In this document: positions 1-7,933 of the stretch, piece by piece
Layout of the letters: each line of letters begins with the position of its first letter
Numbering within the stretch: position 1 is the first letter of the stretch
Assembly: GCA_965200615.1 (NCBI GenBank)
Contig: OZ241377.1
Span: forward strand, 3,720,001-3,784,000
Direction: 5' to 3'
Length of the DNA: 64,000 nt
From: Bin5 sp965200615
GTDB taxonomy: Bacteria > Chloroflexota > Anaerolineae > Caldilineales > Caldilineaceae
Notes under the pieces: generated by a model
What the model saw: only the letters and a program-made list of their open reading frames with translations
The model's database searches: none
Told to the model about the DNA's origin: nothing
Program-made: the position numbers and the translations under genes

Positions 1-992
1 GAAATATCGGCGATCAAATTGCCCGCAACCAACAGCACGCCGTAGATCAGCAGACAGCTCGCCGAGATGTAGATGTCCTCATTGCGAAGTGAGGTCAGTA
101 GCAACGTACCTATCGTCGGCAGACCCATAACGATCGAGGCCTGCAGCTCCCCTTGCAGCATGTAGGGAAGAGACGTCCCCTGGTACATGATGATCGGGTG
201 CAGCGCATTGGGCACCGCATGCCGCCGCATGACCTGGCCTTCGGTCAGCCCCTTGGAGCGGGCGGTCGTGACATACTGAGCGTTCAGCTCGTCCAACATA
301 TTGCCCCGCATAACGCGCATGTTCCGGGCCACGCCGCCCAACCCGGCGATTACCACCACAGGCCAGATGTGCTGGAGCAAATCCAACAGTTTTGCCCACG
401 TCAGGCTGATCTCTTCCAGGCTGCCGAATGCCCACGGCACCACCACGAACTGTGGGGAGTGAAATGCCGTAACATGCTCCTGTTCCAATGTAAAGACCAG
501 GAAGAACATGATCGCCAGCGCGATCCAGAATCGGGGCAACGCCGACAGAATGAAGGCAGCGAAGGCGGCCAGGTTGTCCGCGAGCGAATACTGCCGCGGC
601 GCGACCAGGATGCCAACAACGATCCCAACCACTGTCGACGTCAGATGCGCCAAAACCGCCAGCAGCAGTGTGCGCGGAAACCGCTCCGCGATCAGTTCAC
701 CCACGTCACGCTTGTAAGCGAAAGAGAAGCCGAAACTCCCCTTCGTCACCATGTCCCGAATCCAGACTAAGAACTGCAGCGGCAACGGCTTATCCAGACC
801 GTATCGTTGACGAAACAGTTCGGCTTGAGCCTCCGCTTCCGATTCGGTTGCGCCGCCCTGCTCGATGAGGAACGACTTGTAGCCGTCGGCATAGTCACCG
901 GGCGGCAACTGAATCACAATGAAGCTGACCAGGGCAATGCCCAGGACGACCGCTATAGATACGCCAACGCGGCGAACGATGTAGCCAATCAT
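1..992 (-). CDS. Oligopeptide/dipeptide ABC transporter permease (OppB/DppB-like), partial
   Basis: Inner-membrane permease of a peptide-type ABC importer. The frame reads leftward from an ATG at 992 and stays open to the window edge, so about 330 residues are seen and the C-terminus is missing. The start MIGYIVRRVGVSIAV is the classic first transmembrane helix of the OppB family, followed by VSFIVIQLPPGDY, also typical. Near the visible end is the cytoplasmic EAA loop (YVTTARSKGLTEGQV, then HAVPNALHP) that docks on the ATPase. It is the third gene of an operon after the ATPase and the lipoprotein receptor. Family assignment is firm; the substrate (peptide, nickel or sugar oligomer) cannot be told from sequence. 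Confidence 0.93.
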   Translation of the reverse strand, partial: MIGYIVRRVGVSIAVVLGIALVSFIVIQLPPGDYADGYKSFLIEQGGATESEAEAQAELFRQRYGLDKPLPLQFLVWIRDMVTKGSFGFSFAYKRDVGELIAERFPRTLLLAVLAHLTSTVVGIVVGILVAPRQYSLADNLAAFAAFILSALPRFWIALAIMFFLVFTLEQEHVTAFHSPQFVVVPWAFGSLEEISLTWAKLLDLLQHIWPVVVIAGLGGVARNMRVMRGNMLDELNAQYVTTARSKGLTEGQVMRRHAVPNALHPIIMYQGTSLPYMLQGELQASIVMGLPTIGTLLLTSLRNEDIYISASCLLIYGVLLVAGNLIADI

Positions 993-1044
993 CAGGTGAA
1001 AATAGGAGAAGAGTCAGGTTATTTTGCTCAGAAAGTGTGAAGAA

Positions 1045-1072
1045 AGAGGAGTGAGATTCCTCTCACTCCTCT
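1045..1072 (-). promoter_or_regulatory. Hairpin between receptor and permease genes
   Basis: A perfect 12-bp inverted repeat (AGAGGAGTGAGA and its complement) closes a 4-nt loop that reads GGAA, a GNRA-type tetraloop, in the minus-strand transcript. It begins 21 nt after the receptor stop codon and no U-tract follows. It is more likely a 3' mRNA-stabilising or attenuating element that keeps receptor mRNA in excess than a full terminator. Equivalent hairpins follow the other two receptor genes of the window. Confidence 0.7.
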
Positions 1073-1093
1073 CTCATCTCTCTGCTCGCAAAC

Positions 1094-3274
1094 CTATTCG
1101 CTATCGTAGGTCGGAATCACGCCCGGGCGAATCTGCTCAATCTGTTCCTCCGGAGCAACCCAGACTTGCTCGGCCATTACATTGTCCCAGGTCCACTGGT
1201 ACATGAACACGGGCATCCCTGCCGGAACGTTGTTGAAGCGCTTCGCGGCTGCGAGTCCATAGCGGCCGACGAATACACCAACGAAGTAGACGTTTTCGGT
1301 TACGATCCGGTTGTATTCGGCCATCTGCTGAATGCGCACGTCCGTGTCCGGTTCGGCGCAGAAGGCGGTGACTATATCGATCAGATCCTGCTCAAAGTCG
1401 AGAAGCTCACGCGGTTCTGCACCTTCGCGGTGGAAGCTGAATTCCTTTGTGACAGGTCCGAGGTCGGTGCAGCGGGTGAACGGAACAGCATAGACCTGGC
1501 TGTCGCGATCTACCCTCAACTCCCATTCGCCGGCCTCGATCAGTTCACGTCTGGCCGCGCTGTTGAGCGGGCGGACGTTGATCTGCACGCCAAGGTCGCC
1601 GAGCAGCGTCACGGCGGCGTCGCCAACGGTCTGCGTTTCCTCGGCATCTTCGCTGGTGATGAGGGCCAGTACGAGGTTTTCGCCGCTAGCCAGGCGATCG
1701 GTCGGCCAGTTCAGAGTGCCGTCACCATCGGTATCCTCGAAACCCAGCTCGGCAAGCAGGGCTGCCGCAGCCTCCGGCCTGTTGTTGAAATAGGCCACCG
1801 TACTGCGATCGAAATAGGAAGAACCGGGGAACAGCCCGCCGGCCCAACCGCGCAAGAACGGTCCGCGCAGGATTGACTGCGAGATTCCCTCACGGTCCAT
1901 GGCAAAGCTGAACGCCTTGCGGAACCGCACGTCACGGAACAGTTCACGTAGGGCCGTGTCTCGGTCATCATTCACGCCCAGAGAGCTGGACAGGTTCAGC
2001 TTGATGCTGAAACCCAGCGTCTCCGGACCCCACTCAACGTAGAAGTGGGCATCATCCTCTTCGGCCCGCTTCAGCGTCTCGATAAAGGTGCTGGGATTCT
2101 CCAGATTGGAGTGATCCGCAGTTCCCGCCAGCGTGCTCAGGGTGCGGCCTACGCCCGACGGCCCTTTCTCGAAAACGACCTCGTCCAGATATGGCAACTG
2201 GTTACCGGCTTCGTCCACACTCCAGAAGTACGGGTTTCGACGCAGGATCATCAGCTCGTCTGTAATGTACTCGACCGGGACGAACGGTCCCAGAACTACG
2301 GGAATCTGGTCAGGCGGCATCGAGGCCTCGAAGTCCACGTAGTCCATATCGCTGTTGTACTTGGGATGGAGTGGCTTCAGGTAATGGGCTGGTGAGATGT
2401 GGAAGTCGCTCTCGTCCATCTGGAAGAGGGACTGGACCGGGAAGGCGACCGGGAAGACGAACTTGAACGTATAGTCGTCGATCACTTCAAGCTGCGTCAA
2501 CTCGCCGTCGAACGTCCACGCGGAAGCACCCTTGGGTGACTGCACATTGGAGTCGATAATCATATCTTCCCAGGAAAACAGAACATCCTCAGTTGTGAAA
2601 GGATGACCGTCGGACCACTTGGCCCCTTCGAGCAGATTCATGGTCAGCTCGTAGCCGTCCTCGCTCCATTCCCAACTCGTGGCCAGGAAAGGCAGCGGTT
2701 CCAGCGAATCGGAGCGGCGGAAGATCGGGCCTGATTTGAGCAGGGACGCAAACGAGGCCGACTCGATCCCAAACCAGCCGGCGCTCTGCCCCGCGCCCCT
2801 GTTGAAGCCTTCGGTCGGGCAGGCCGAGAAGTCGCGCCAGACACCACCATAGACGCCGATACCCTCTGCCATGCCGGTCTCCAGCACGACACGCGGCTCA
2901 ACTGGAAGACGCTCTTCCACCGGCGGCAACTCACCCGCGGCGACAAGCTCGCTGATCCAGTCCGGCTCACTGTAGGAATCTAGCGCCTTGTAAGTGACTA
3001 TCTGGTCAAGCGGCAGCTTATTGACCGGGCGGCTGCCCACGATCAGCTGGGGCTCAGGAAACTCGCTGGGAGAGAGATCGACCTCCATCATCTCCTCTTC
3101 TGCTTCGCTGTCCTCAGCTTTCGCCTCCTCGGCAGCAGGCGCCGCCTCTTCCTGAGACGTGTCCGCGGCCGCCGGTTCCGGATCGTCGCCGCCGCCGCAG
3201 GCGCTGCTGATCATGGAAGCCACGATCAGCAGGGACAGCAACAGTGAAATCGTTTTCCTTCTCTTGCGTGACAT
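1094..3274 (-). CDS. Peptide-type ABC transporter substrate-binding lipoprotein (SBP family 5)
   Basis: Extracytoplasmic receptor of the peptide ABC importer. The ATG at 3274 is chosen because AAGGAGGA lies just upstream and it gives a clean lipoprotein signal (MSRKRRKTIS, hydrophobic stretch, lipobox SSAC with Cys26). A frame extension upstream would bury the signal peptide. After Cys26 comes a Glu/Ala-rich acidic tether of about 45 residues, then the family 5 core, including WSDGHPFTTEDVLFSWED and the FRKAFSFAMDREGI segment. At 726 residues it is longer than the usual 520-600, as is common for Chloroflexota members. It lies between the ATPase gene and the permease gene on the same strand. 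Confidence 0.94.
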   Translation of the reverse strand: MSRKRRKTISLLLSLLIVASMISSACGGGDDPEPAAADTSQEEAAPAAEEAKAEDSEAEEEMMEVDLSPSEFPEPQLIVGSRPVNKLPLDQIVTYKALDSYSEPDWISELVAAGELPPVEERLPVEPRVVLETGMAEGIGVYGGVWRDFSACPTEGFNRGAGQSAGWFGIESASFASLLKSGPIFRRSDSLEPLPFLATSWEWSEDGYELTMNLLEGAKWSDGHPFTTEDVLFSWEDMIIDSNVQSPKGASAWTFDGELTQLEVIDDYTFKFVFPVAFPVQSLFQMDESDFHISPAHYLKPLHPKYNSDMDYVDFEASMPPDQIPVVLGPFVPVEYITDELMILRRNPYFWSVDEAGNQLPYLDEVVFEKGPSGVGRTLSTLAGTADHSNLENPSTFIETLKRAEEDDAHFYVEWGPETLGFSIKLNLSSSLGVNDDRDTALRELFRDVRFRKAFSFAMDREGISQSILRGPFLRGWAGGLFPGSSYFDRSTVAYFNNRPEAAAALLAELGFEDTDGDGTLNWPTDRLASGENLVLALITSEDAEETQTVGDAAVTLLGDLGVQINVRPLNSAARRELIEAGEWELRVDRDSQVYAVPFTRCTDLGPVTKEFSFHREGAEPRELLDFEQDLIDIVTAFCAEPDTDVRIQQMAEYNRIVTENVYFVGVFVGRYGLAAAKRFNNVPAGMPVFMYQWTWDNVMAEQVWVAPEEQIEQIRPGVIPTYDSE

Positions 3275-3439
3275 AAACGTTCCTCCTTGAAGGGATTGTT
3301 GTGGAGTTTTGCGGCGTGCCGGTGATGGCGCACTGCAATATGAAAATGGCCCTATCGAACCCTCGAGAGCTGGACTGGCCGGGCCGATTCCCGGCAACTG
3401 CGAACTGCCGGGGCAGAAATCTCCCCTTGCAGTTCGGCA

Positions 3440-4486
3440 TCAGTCGTGCAGCCAGCAGGCAGCAAAATGGCCGGGCTTGTGCTCATTGAATTCCGGAGGC
3501 TGCTCCCAGCAGATCTCCATCGCCTCCGGACATCTCTCAGCAAACGCGCAACCGCGGATTTCCTCCATCGGACTGGGCACCATCCCCGTGATCGGCACCA
3601 GCCGATTCTCCTCCTTCCTTCCCAGCACCGGAACGGAATTGAGAAGCCCGATCGTATAGGGATGCTTGGGATTGTGGAAGATTTCGGATACCGGCGCGTA
3701 CTCTACAACCCGCCCGAGGTACATGACCGCTACGTGGTCGGCCATCTGCGAAACGACGCCCAGGTTATGCGTGATAAGAACGATTGCTGAATCGAAGTCG
3801 TCCTGCAGCTCTCTCATCAGGTCCAGGATCTGTGCCTGAACCGTTACGTCCAGCGCAGTCGTCGGCTCATCCGCAATCAGTATCGACGGATTACAGCTCA
3901 GTGCCAGAGCGATCATGACTCGCTGCCGCATACCGCCGCTCAGCTGATGGGGGTACTCGCTGATGCGGCGGCCGGGATCGGCGATGTGAACCCTGTTCAA
4001 CATCTCTTCGGCCCGCTCCAACGCGGCCCGGCGCGTCAGGCTCTGATGCAGCAGGACCGACTCTGAGATCTGCTTTCCTACCGGATGCAGGGGGTTCAGC
4101 GAAGTCATCGGCTCCTGAAAGATCATGGCGATTTCGGCGCCGCGAATGTCGCGCAACCGGCGGCTGCCGGGATCCAATTTGACGATATCGACAGTGTCGC
4201 CGTCTTTGCGGTGAAGCAGGATCTCACCGTCTACGATCCTGCCCGGCGGAGACTGAATCAGCCGCATCACCGAGCGAAAGGTGACGCTCTTTCCGCACCC
4301 GCTCTCGCCTACGACACCAAGGGTTTTTCTGCGTCCTACGGAGACATTTACACCGTCGACTGCCTTGACAACGCCCCGTTCAAGAAAGAAATATGTCTTC
4401 AGGTCTCGCAGTTCGAGGATGGTGTCGTCCGCGTCGCCATTTTTTTTCGCCACCGCACGCGACGGCGCCTGCCGACTCAAGGTCAT
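3440..4486 (-). CDS. Oligopeptide ABC transporter ATP-binding protein (DppD/OppD-like)
   Basis: ATPase subunit of the peptide importer. It has Walker A GESGCGKS, signature LSGGMRQR, Walker B ILIADEPTTALD and the H-loop LITHNLG. The C-terminal oligopeptide-transporter extension (residues about 260-345) carries the CAFAERCPEA motif with cysteines that in several family members bind an Fe-S cluster. An in-frame GTG lies 18 nt further upstream (4504). I prefer the ATG at 4486, since GAGCAGG sits just before it, but neither has an ideal ribosome site. It is first in the operon, behind the promoter at 4671-4699. A second ATPase (OppF/DppF) is expected but is not in the visible part. Confidence 0.93.
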   Translation of the reverse strand: MTLSRQAPSRAVAKKNGDADDTILELRDLKTYFFLERGVVKAVDGVNVSVGRRKTLGVVGESGCGKSVTFRSVMRLIQSPPGRIVDGEILLHRKDGDTVDIVKLDPGSRRLRDIRGAEIAMIFQEPMTSLNPLHPVGKQISESVLLHQSLTRRAALERAEEMLNRVHIADPGRRISEYPHQLSGGMRQRVMIALALSCNPSILIADEPTTALDVTVQAQILDLMRELQDDFDSAIVLITHNLGVVSQMADHVAVMYLGRVVEYAPVSEIFHNPKHPYTIGLLNSVPVLGRKEENRLVPITGMVPSPMEEIRGCAFAERCPEAMEICWEQPPEFNEHKPGHFAACWLHD

Positions 4487-4670
4487 AAACCTGCTCTTGC
4501 CCACCGGCGTTTGAGCCTGTGGGAGAAAAATGAGAGTGAAACGAAGGTGAGGCAGACCCGGTCAAGACCAGCGACGATAGGGGGAGGGTTTCGCCCTGCT
4601 GTCTGATTTACCTCAATGATCAACGCCGGATCCCCAGCGTAGGCCGCGCTTACAGGCCGGAAGCGGGAGA

Positions 4671-4699
4671 ATTGTAGCGATTGCAGGGGCAGTTGTCAA
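4671..4699 (-). promoter_or_regulatory. Sigma-70-type promoter of the peptide ABC operon
   Basis: On the minus strand TTGACA (4699-4694) is followed by a 17-nt spacer and TACAAT (4676-4671). The expected transcription start is near 4664, giving a leader of about 180 nt before the ATPase start. The spacer contains one TTGCA element (4681-4685), part of the cluster described separately. Confidence 0.65.
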
Positions 4700-4968
4700 T
4701 TTCCGGGGTCTGCGAGTTGCAGGCAATACAGTCAGCGCGGATCGATTTGCAATCCAACTTCCATGTGAAGTTTGCGACGTCAGAGGCCGGCGCCTCGCGT
4801 AGGGCGCATGTTGGCTTGCGGGGGCGGGGGTGCGCAGAAAAGGCGTCGAAGGTGGCGCATTTTGCAGCCAAGGTGTTGCATGCCTGTTTTTCGGCTCCTG
4901 ACCAGAGAGAAAAGGGGGGAAAAGCGGCGAAAAAAATGCAACAATGGGGATGCAACACCTAAGTGCAA
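4681..4968. promoter_or_regulatory. Cluster of TTGCA/TGCAA elements upstream of the peptide ABC operon
   Basis: The roughly 540-base non-coding stretch between the ATPase gene and the phytoene synthase gene contains no credible gene. It holds eight copies of TTGCA or its complement: 4681, 4717, 4747, 4862, 4876, 4937, 4951 and 4964. Two copies form the ends of an 11-bp perfect inverted repeat (AGGTGTTGCAT at 4871-4881, complement at 4950-4960). I read this as a multi-site operator for an unidentified regulator of the peptide transporter. The promoter lies at the downstream end. Confidence 0.4.
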
Positions 4969-5023
4969 AAATCGTCGAAAAAAGCGGAGATGGACTCGAG
5001 GAACCGAGCTCTTTTGTTGATTT

Positions 5024-6016
5024 CTACACAGCCCTGCTGTTCGTCACTGGACCATGTATCGTCTTGCTGCTCCACCAGATCGCCGGAAGCCGTCTGAGTT
5101 TGCCCCACGTATTGACATGGGCACGCCTGGAAAAGACATCGTAGTCGTGCGCTTCGATATCAGCGAGAATCGCACGGTAGAGTCCGGCCGCGGCGGCTAT
5201 TGCAAAACGGCCGTCCGCGTGAAGTAGCGCAATCCCTGGCCAGGCTTCGCTAAAGAGTTGACGAGTCCGCCCAATCTGGAAACGCATAAACGCCCGCCAG
5301 CGATCGTCAACCACGCCAGCCTCTATGTCCATCTCGTCGAGGCAAAATTTACGTAATTCATCCAGGGGAAGATAGAGCCGCCCGGCCTCCCAGTCCTCTC
5401 CCACGTCCCTCAAGACATTCGTCAACTGCAACGCTACGCCTAACTTCAGCGCATAGGGAATGGCTTCAACACCGGAAAACCCGATGATATGCATGCTCAT
5501 CAGCCCTACCGTAGCCGCTACGCCATAGCAATAGCTGGTTAAGTCCTCGAAAGTCCTGTAGCGCCTTTCCGTGATGTCCCGCGCAACGCCCTGGATGAGC
5601 TGCTCGGCGTAACGCGGCGGGATTCCATATTGCCGCCGGGCGTCTGACCATGCCAGGGCCACGGGATCTCGACCGTCGGCGGTCTGAGCAAGAGAACGCG
5701 ACTGCCAGGATGCAAGAGCGTCACGCACAGCATCAGGGTCGCGCCTTCCAATAGGCGGATTGTCGACTATGTCATCGCTCTTGCGACAAAATGCGTATAG
5801 GGCTCGCACCGACCGTCGCTTCTCCCGTGGGAGGAAACGAGAGGCAGTAAAGAAGGAACGGCTGTTTGCCGCAGTTACCGCTTCACAGAAGTCATAGGCC
5901 TTGTCCAACTCCTTCTTGTCCCTGACCTTGGGAAGCGGAAGTGGACCATACACCTGCCCGGCTTCATACGCGAGTGAGAGCAGAGGACGTTCCCAGTCGC
6001 GGATCTTCAGAGTCAT
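5024..6016 (-). CDS. crtB: Phytoene/squalene synthase family protein
   Basis: Condenses two geranylgeranyl diphosphates to phytoene, the first committed carotenoid step. Both aspartate-rich Mg/diphosphate motifs are present: DDIVD at residues 81-85 and RDVGED at 203-208, preceded by ALQLTNVL. At 330 residues it has normal length. The ATG at 6016 is chosen because AAAGG lies 9-10 nt upstream; the longer frame would start with TTG at 6067. A squalene or dehydrosqualene synthase is possible from motifs alone, but the carotenoid genes immediately across the divergent promoter region make CrtB the best reading. Confidence 0.9.
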   Translation of the reverse strand: MTLKIRDWERPLLSLAYEAGQVYGPLPLPKVRDKKELDKAYDFCEAVTAANSRSFFTASRFLPREKRRSVRALYAFCRKSDDIVDNPPIGRRDPDAVRDALASWQSRSLAQTADGRDPVALAWSDARRQYGIPPRYAEQLIQGVARDITERRYRTFEDLTSYCYGVAATVGLMSMHIIGFSGVEAIPYALKLGVALQLTNVLRDVGEDWEAGRLYLPLDELRKFCLDEMDIEAGVVDDRWRAFMRFQIGRTRQLFSEAWPGIALLHADGRFAIAAAAGLYRAILADIEAHDYDVFSRRAHVNTWGKLRRLPAIWWSSKTIHGPVTNSRAV

Positions 6017-6086
6017 CAGAGCGCCTTTGCTCACAGAAAAGAATCCCTTCAACGACTCATCAGTCAATAACGGCTCTTACAGTCCT

Positions 6087-6169
6087 AAAATACTGCATCA
6101 AGCCACTCGAGTCAAGGGACCTCCCAATATCGGTCTCATTTGTTCTCTTTATTCCACTCGGCGTCGAGT
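6087..6169 (-). promoter_or_regulatory. crtB promoter with ACTCG/CGAGT dyads
   Basis: The minus strand has TTGACT (6115-6110), a 17-nt spacer and TATTTT (6092-6087), giving a start near 6080 and a leader of about 64 nt to the crtB ATG. The palindrome ACTCGAGT (6105-6112) overlaps the -35 box. A second dyad, ACTCG-4 nt-CGAGT (6156-6169), lies 51 bp away, about five helical turns. This suggests an operator pair. The rest of the 460-base divergent region is AT-rich around 6190-6245 and holds no gene. Confidence 0.5.
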
Positions 6170-6449
6170 ATAACCTACAATCCTGACATTGGCAATTTCT
6201 GTAAATTATTTATCTATATATTGTATGGATTTTGCATATTTTTAGACCACCAGACGAATGTCACTCCAGTGGGGCGTAATTCGGACCGGTTCGTAGTCGG
6301 GACTGGCAATTGAGGGGGCGAGCCCGTCCCTTTCCTGTGGTGATCTCATTTGGAGCGCCCCAAACTTGTCATTGCCTTTGTTTTTCTGGTAAGAGGGCGT
6401 AGTATATCATAGTTTTGTTGTTAGACACCGCGCCTGCAGGTAACGCGGC

Positions 6450-6485
6450 GTACAAGTACGAAAGAGTACATGTACGAATGAGTAC
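6450..6485 (+). promoter_or_regulatory. GTAC operator-like array overlapping the regulator start codon
   Basis: Five GTAC tetramers start at 6450, 6456, 6466, 6472 and 6482, spaced 6, 10, 6 and 10 bp, so a GTACAAGTAC/GTACATGTAC decamer repeats every 16 bp and a third half-repeat follows. The array covers the ribosome-binding zone and the ATG (6478) of the CarH-like gene. A weak candidate promoter (TTGTTT 6378, TAGTAT 6400, 16-nt spacer) would place the array about 40-70 nt downstream of the start site. Binding by the encoded MerR-type protein for autoregulation is inference. Confidence 0.5.
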
Positions 6486-7845
6486 GGAAACGCTGTCCTT
6501 CAATCTGAAAGCCGTTGTCCGCGAGACGGGCATCAAGGCGGAAACTTTACGGGCTTGGGAACGCCGATACGGTATTCCCCGTCCGGCACGCAGTTCCGGC
6601 GGACACCGCATCTACTCACGGCGTGATATCGACACTCTCCGTTGGTTGAAACAGCGCCGGTTGGAGGGCCTCAGTATCAGCCGCGCCGCTGAACGCTGGC
6701 AGACATTGGAGAGTGAGGGGAGAGACCCTCTCCAGGAGCAAGGAATTGCTCCTGACCAATACTTTTATGGAAACCTCTGGTCGGAAGCCGCGCTTGTCGA
6801 AGGCGGGGAAAGCGATTTTGTCGACGACAAGATTACAGCTGCTTGCTCTGAATGGACGTTAGCGTGCACTGGGTTCGATGAACTTGGAGCGCAGCGCATT
6901 CTTACCCAGGCTTTTGCCCTTTTTCCCGTCGAAACCGTTTGCATTCACGTTCTCTGCAGTGGACTACGCCAGCTGGGAGAGGACTGGCACGCCGGCAGAG
7001 TGACCACTCAGCAAGTTTCCTTTGCCACCTCCCAGGCAATGCAACGCATCAACGTCCTGCTGGGCGCTTGCCCTCCACCTACCAGACCCGGTCTCGTATT
7101 GATGGCCTGTCCGCATGGAGAGAATCACACTTTCGGCTTGGCGCTACTTCAACTCATCCTCAAACGGAAGGGGTTTGGGACCGTCTTTCTGGGAGAGAAT
7201 CTCTCACTGGGCGAGATGAAAGTAACGCTTTTCAGAATCCAGCCCGACCTCGTCGTACTCGTTTCCCAGCAACTCAGGTCAGCGGGGAATCTGCTGGAAA
7301 TGAGCGAGTTGATTAACCGGCAAAGTGTTCCCGTTGCATTTGGAGGACGCATTTTCAATCTCTCTGAAGTCATCCGGCGCAATGTTCCCGGGAATTTCCT
7401 GGGGACCGATCTTCTTCAGGCTGGAAGCAGAGTCGAATTCTTGCTGGCAACACCGGGCCACCTGGCCAGCGCAGCGCCTCCGATAAACAGATTCGAAGAC
7501 CTTATTTCCAGCTATCGAGCCCGCCTGCATAGAATCGCGGCACTGGTGTTAAATTCGGAGCGGGGAACTCCTCCCGAATGGGCGAGGCTGGGGCGGCCTT
7601 CCTACAGCATCAACAGCTCGATGATGTCAGCGCTGCGTTTGGGCGACCTTACGCTGGTCTCATTGGAAGCTGAATGGATTAGCACCTTTCTGGAGTCCCG
7701 AAACATCCCTCTGGCGATACTGGAAGAGTATCTGAATCTGGGCATCTCTGCAGTCCAGACGGTTCTCGGCGTCGAAGGCGACCCCATCGTCAGCATGTTA
7801 GAGACTTTAGGCAGGGACGTGCGGCAGTGTTACAGCGAGAGCTAG
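6478..7845 (+). CDS. CarH/LitR-like MerR-family regulator with cobalamin-binding domain and extra C-terminal domain
   Basis: Likely B12-dependent, light-responsive repressor of the carotenoid genes. Residues 7-75 are a MerR DNA-binding domain with the CarA/CarH signature RAWERRYGIPRP...GGHRIYS. Residues about 115-195 match the helical-bundle part of the B12 module, with W170-H171 (equivalent to W131/H132 of Thermus CarH). E215-x-H217-x-x-G220 is the cobalamin motif with the lower axial His. The E-H pair that follows Trp by ten residues in CarH is replaced by V180-S181. Residues about 330-455 form an additional helical domain absent from the 300-residue CarH proteins. The ATG at 6478 is preferred over an upstream TTG (6415), which would add 21 residues before the DNA-binding domain. 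Confidence 0.88.
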   Translation: MSTETLSFNLKAVVRETGIKAETLRAWERRYGIPRPARSSGGHRIYSRRDIDTLRWLKQRRLEGLSISRAAERWQTLESEGRDPLQEQGIAPDQYFYGNLWSEAALVEGGESDFVDDKITAACSEWTLACTGFDELGAQRILTQAFALFPVETVCIHVLCSGLRQLGEDWHAGRVTTQQVSFATSQAMQRINVLLGACPPPTRPGLVLMACPHGENHTFGLALLQLILKRKGFGTVFLGENLSLGEMKVTLFRIQPDLVVLVSQQLRSAGNLLEMSELINRQSVPVAFGGRIFNLSEVIRRNVPGNFLGTDLLQAGSRVEFLLATPGHLASAAPPINRFEDLISSYRARLHRIAALVLNSERGTPPEWARLGRPSYSINSSMMSALRLGDLTLVSLEAEWISTFLESRNIPLAILEEYLNLGISAVQTVLGVEGDPIVSMLETLGRDVRQCYSES

Positions 7846-7933
7846 ACCGGACAGGTTTTCGGTTTGGACCAGTCCTGGCCAGTCATGGGCTATCTGACCC
7901 CGTCCCCGATCCTGCACCGGCCACCAGGCGAGG

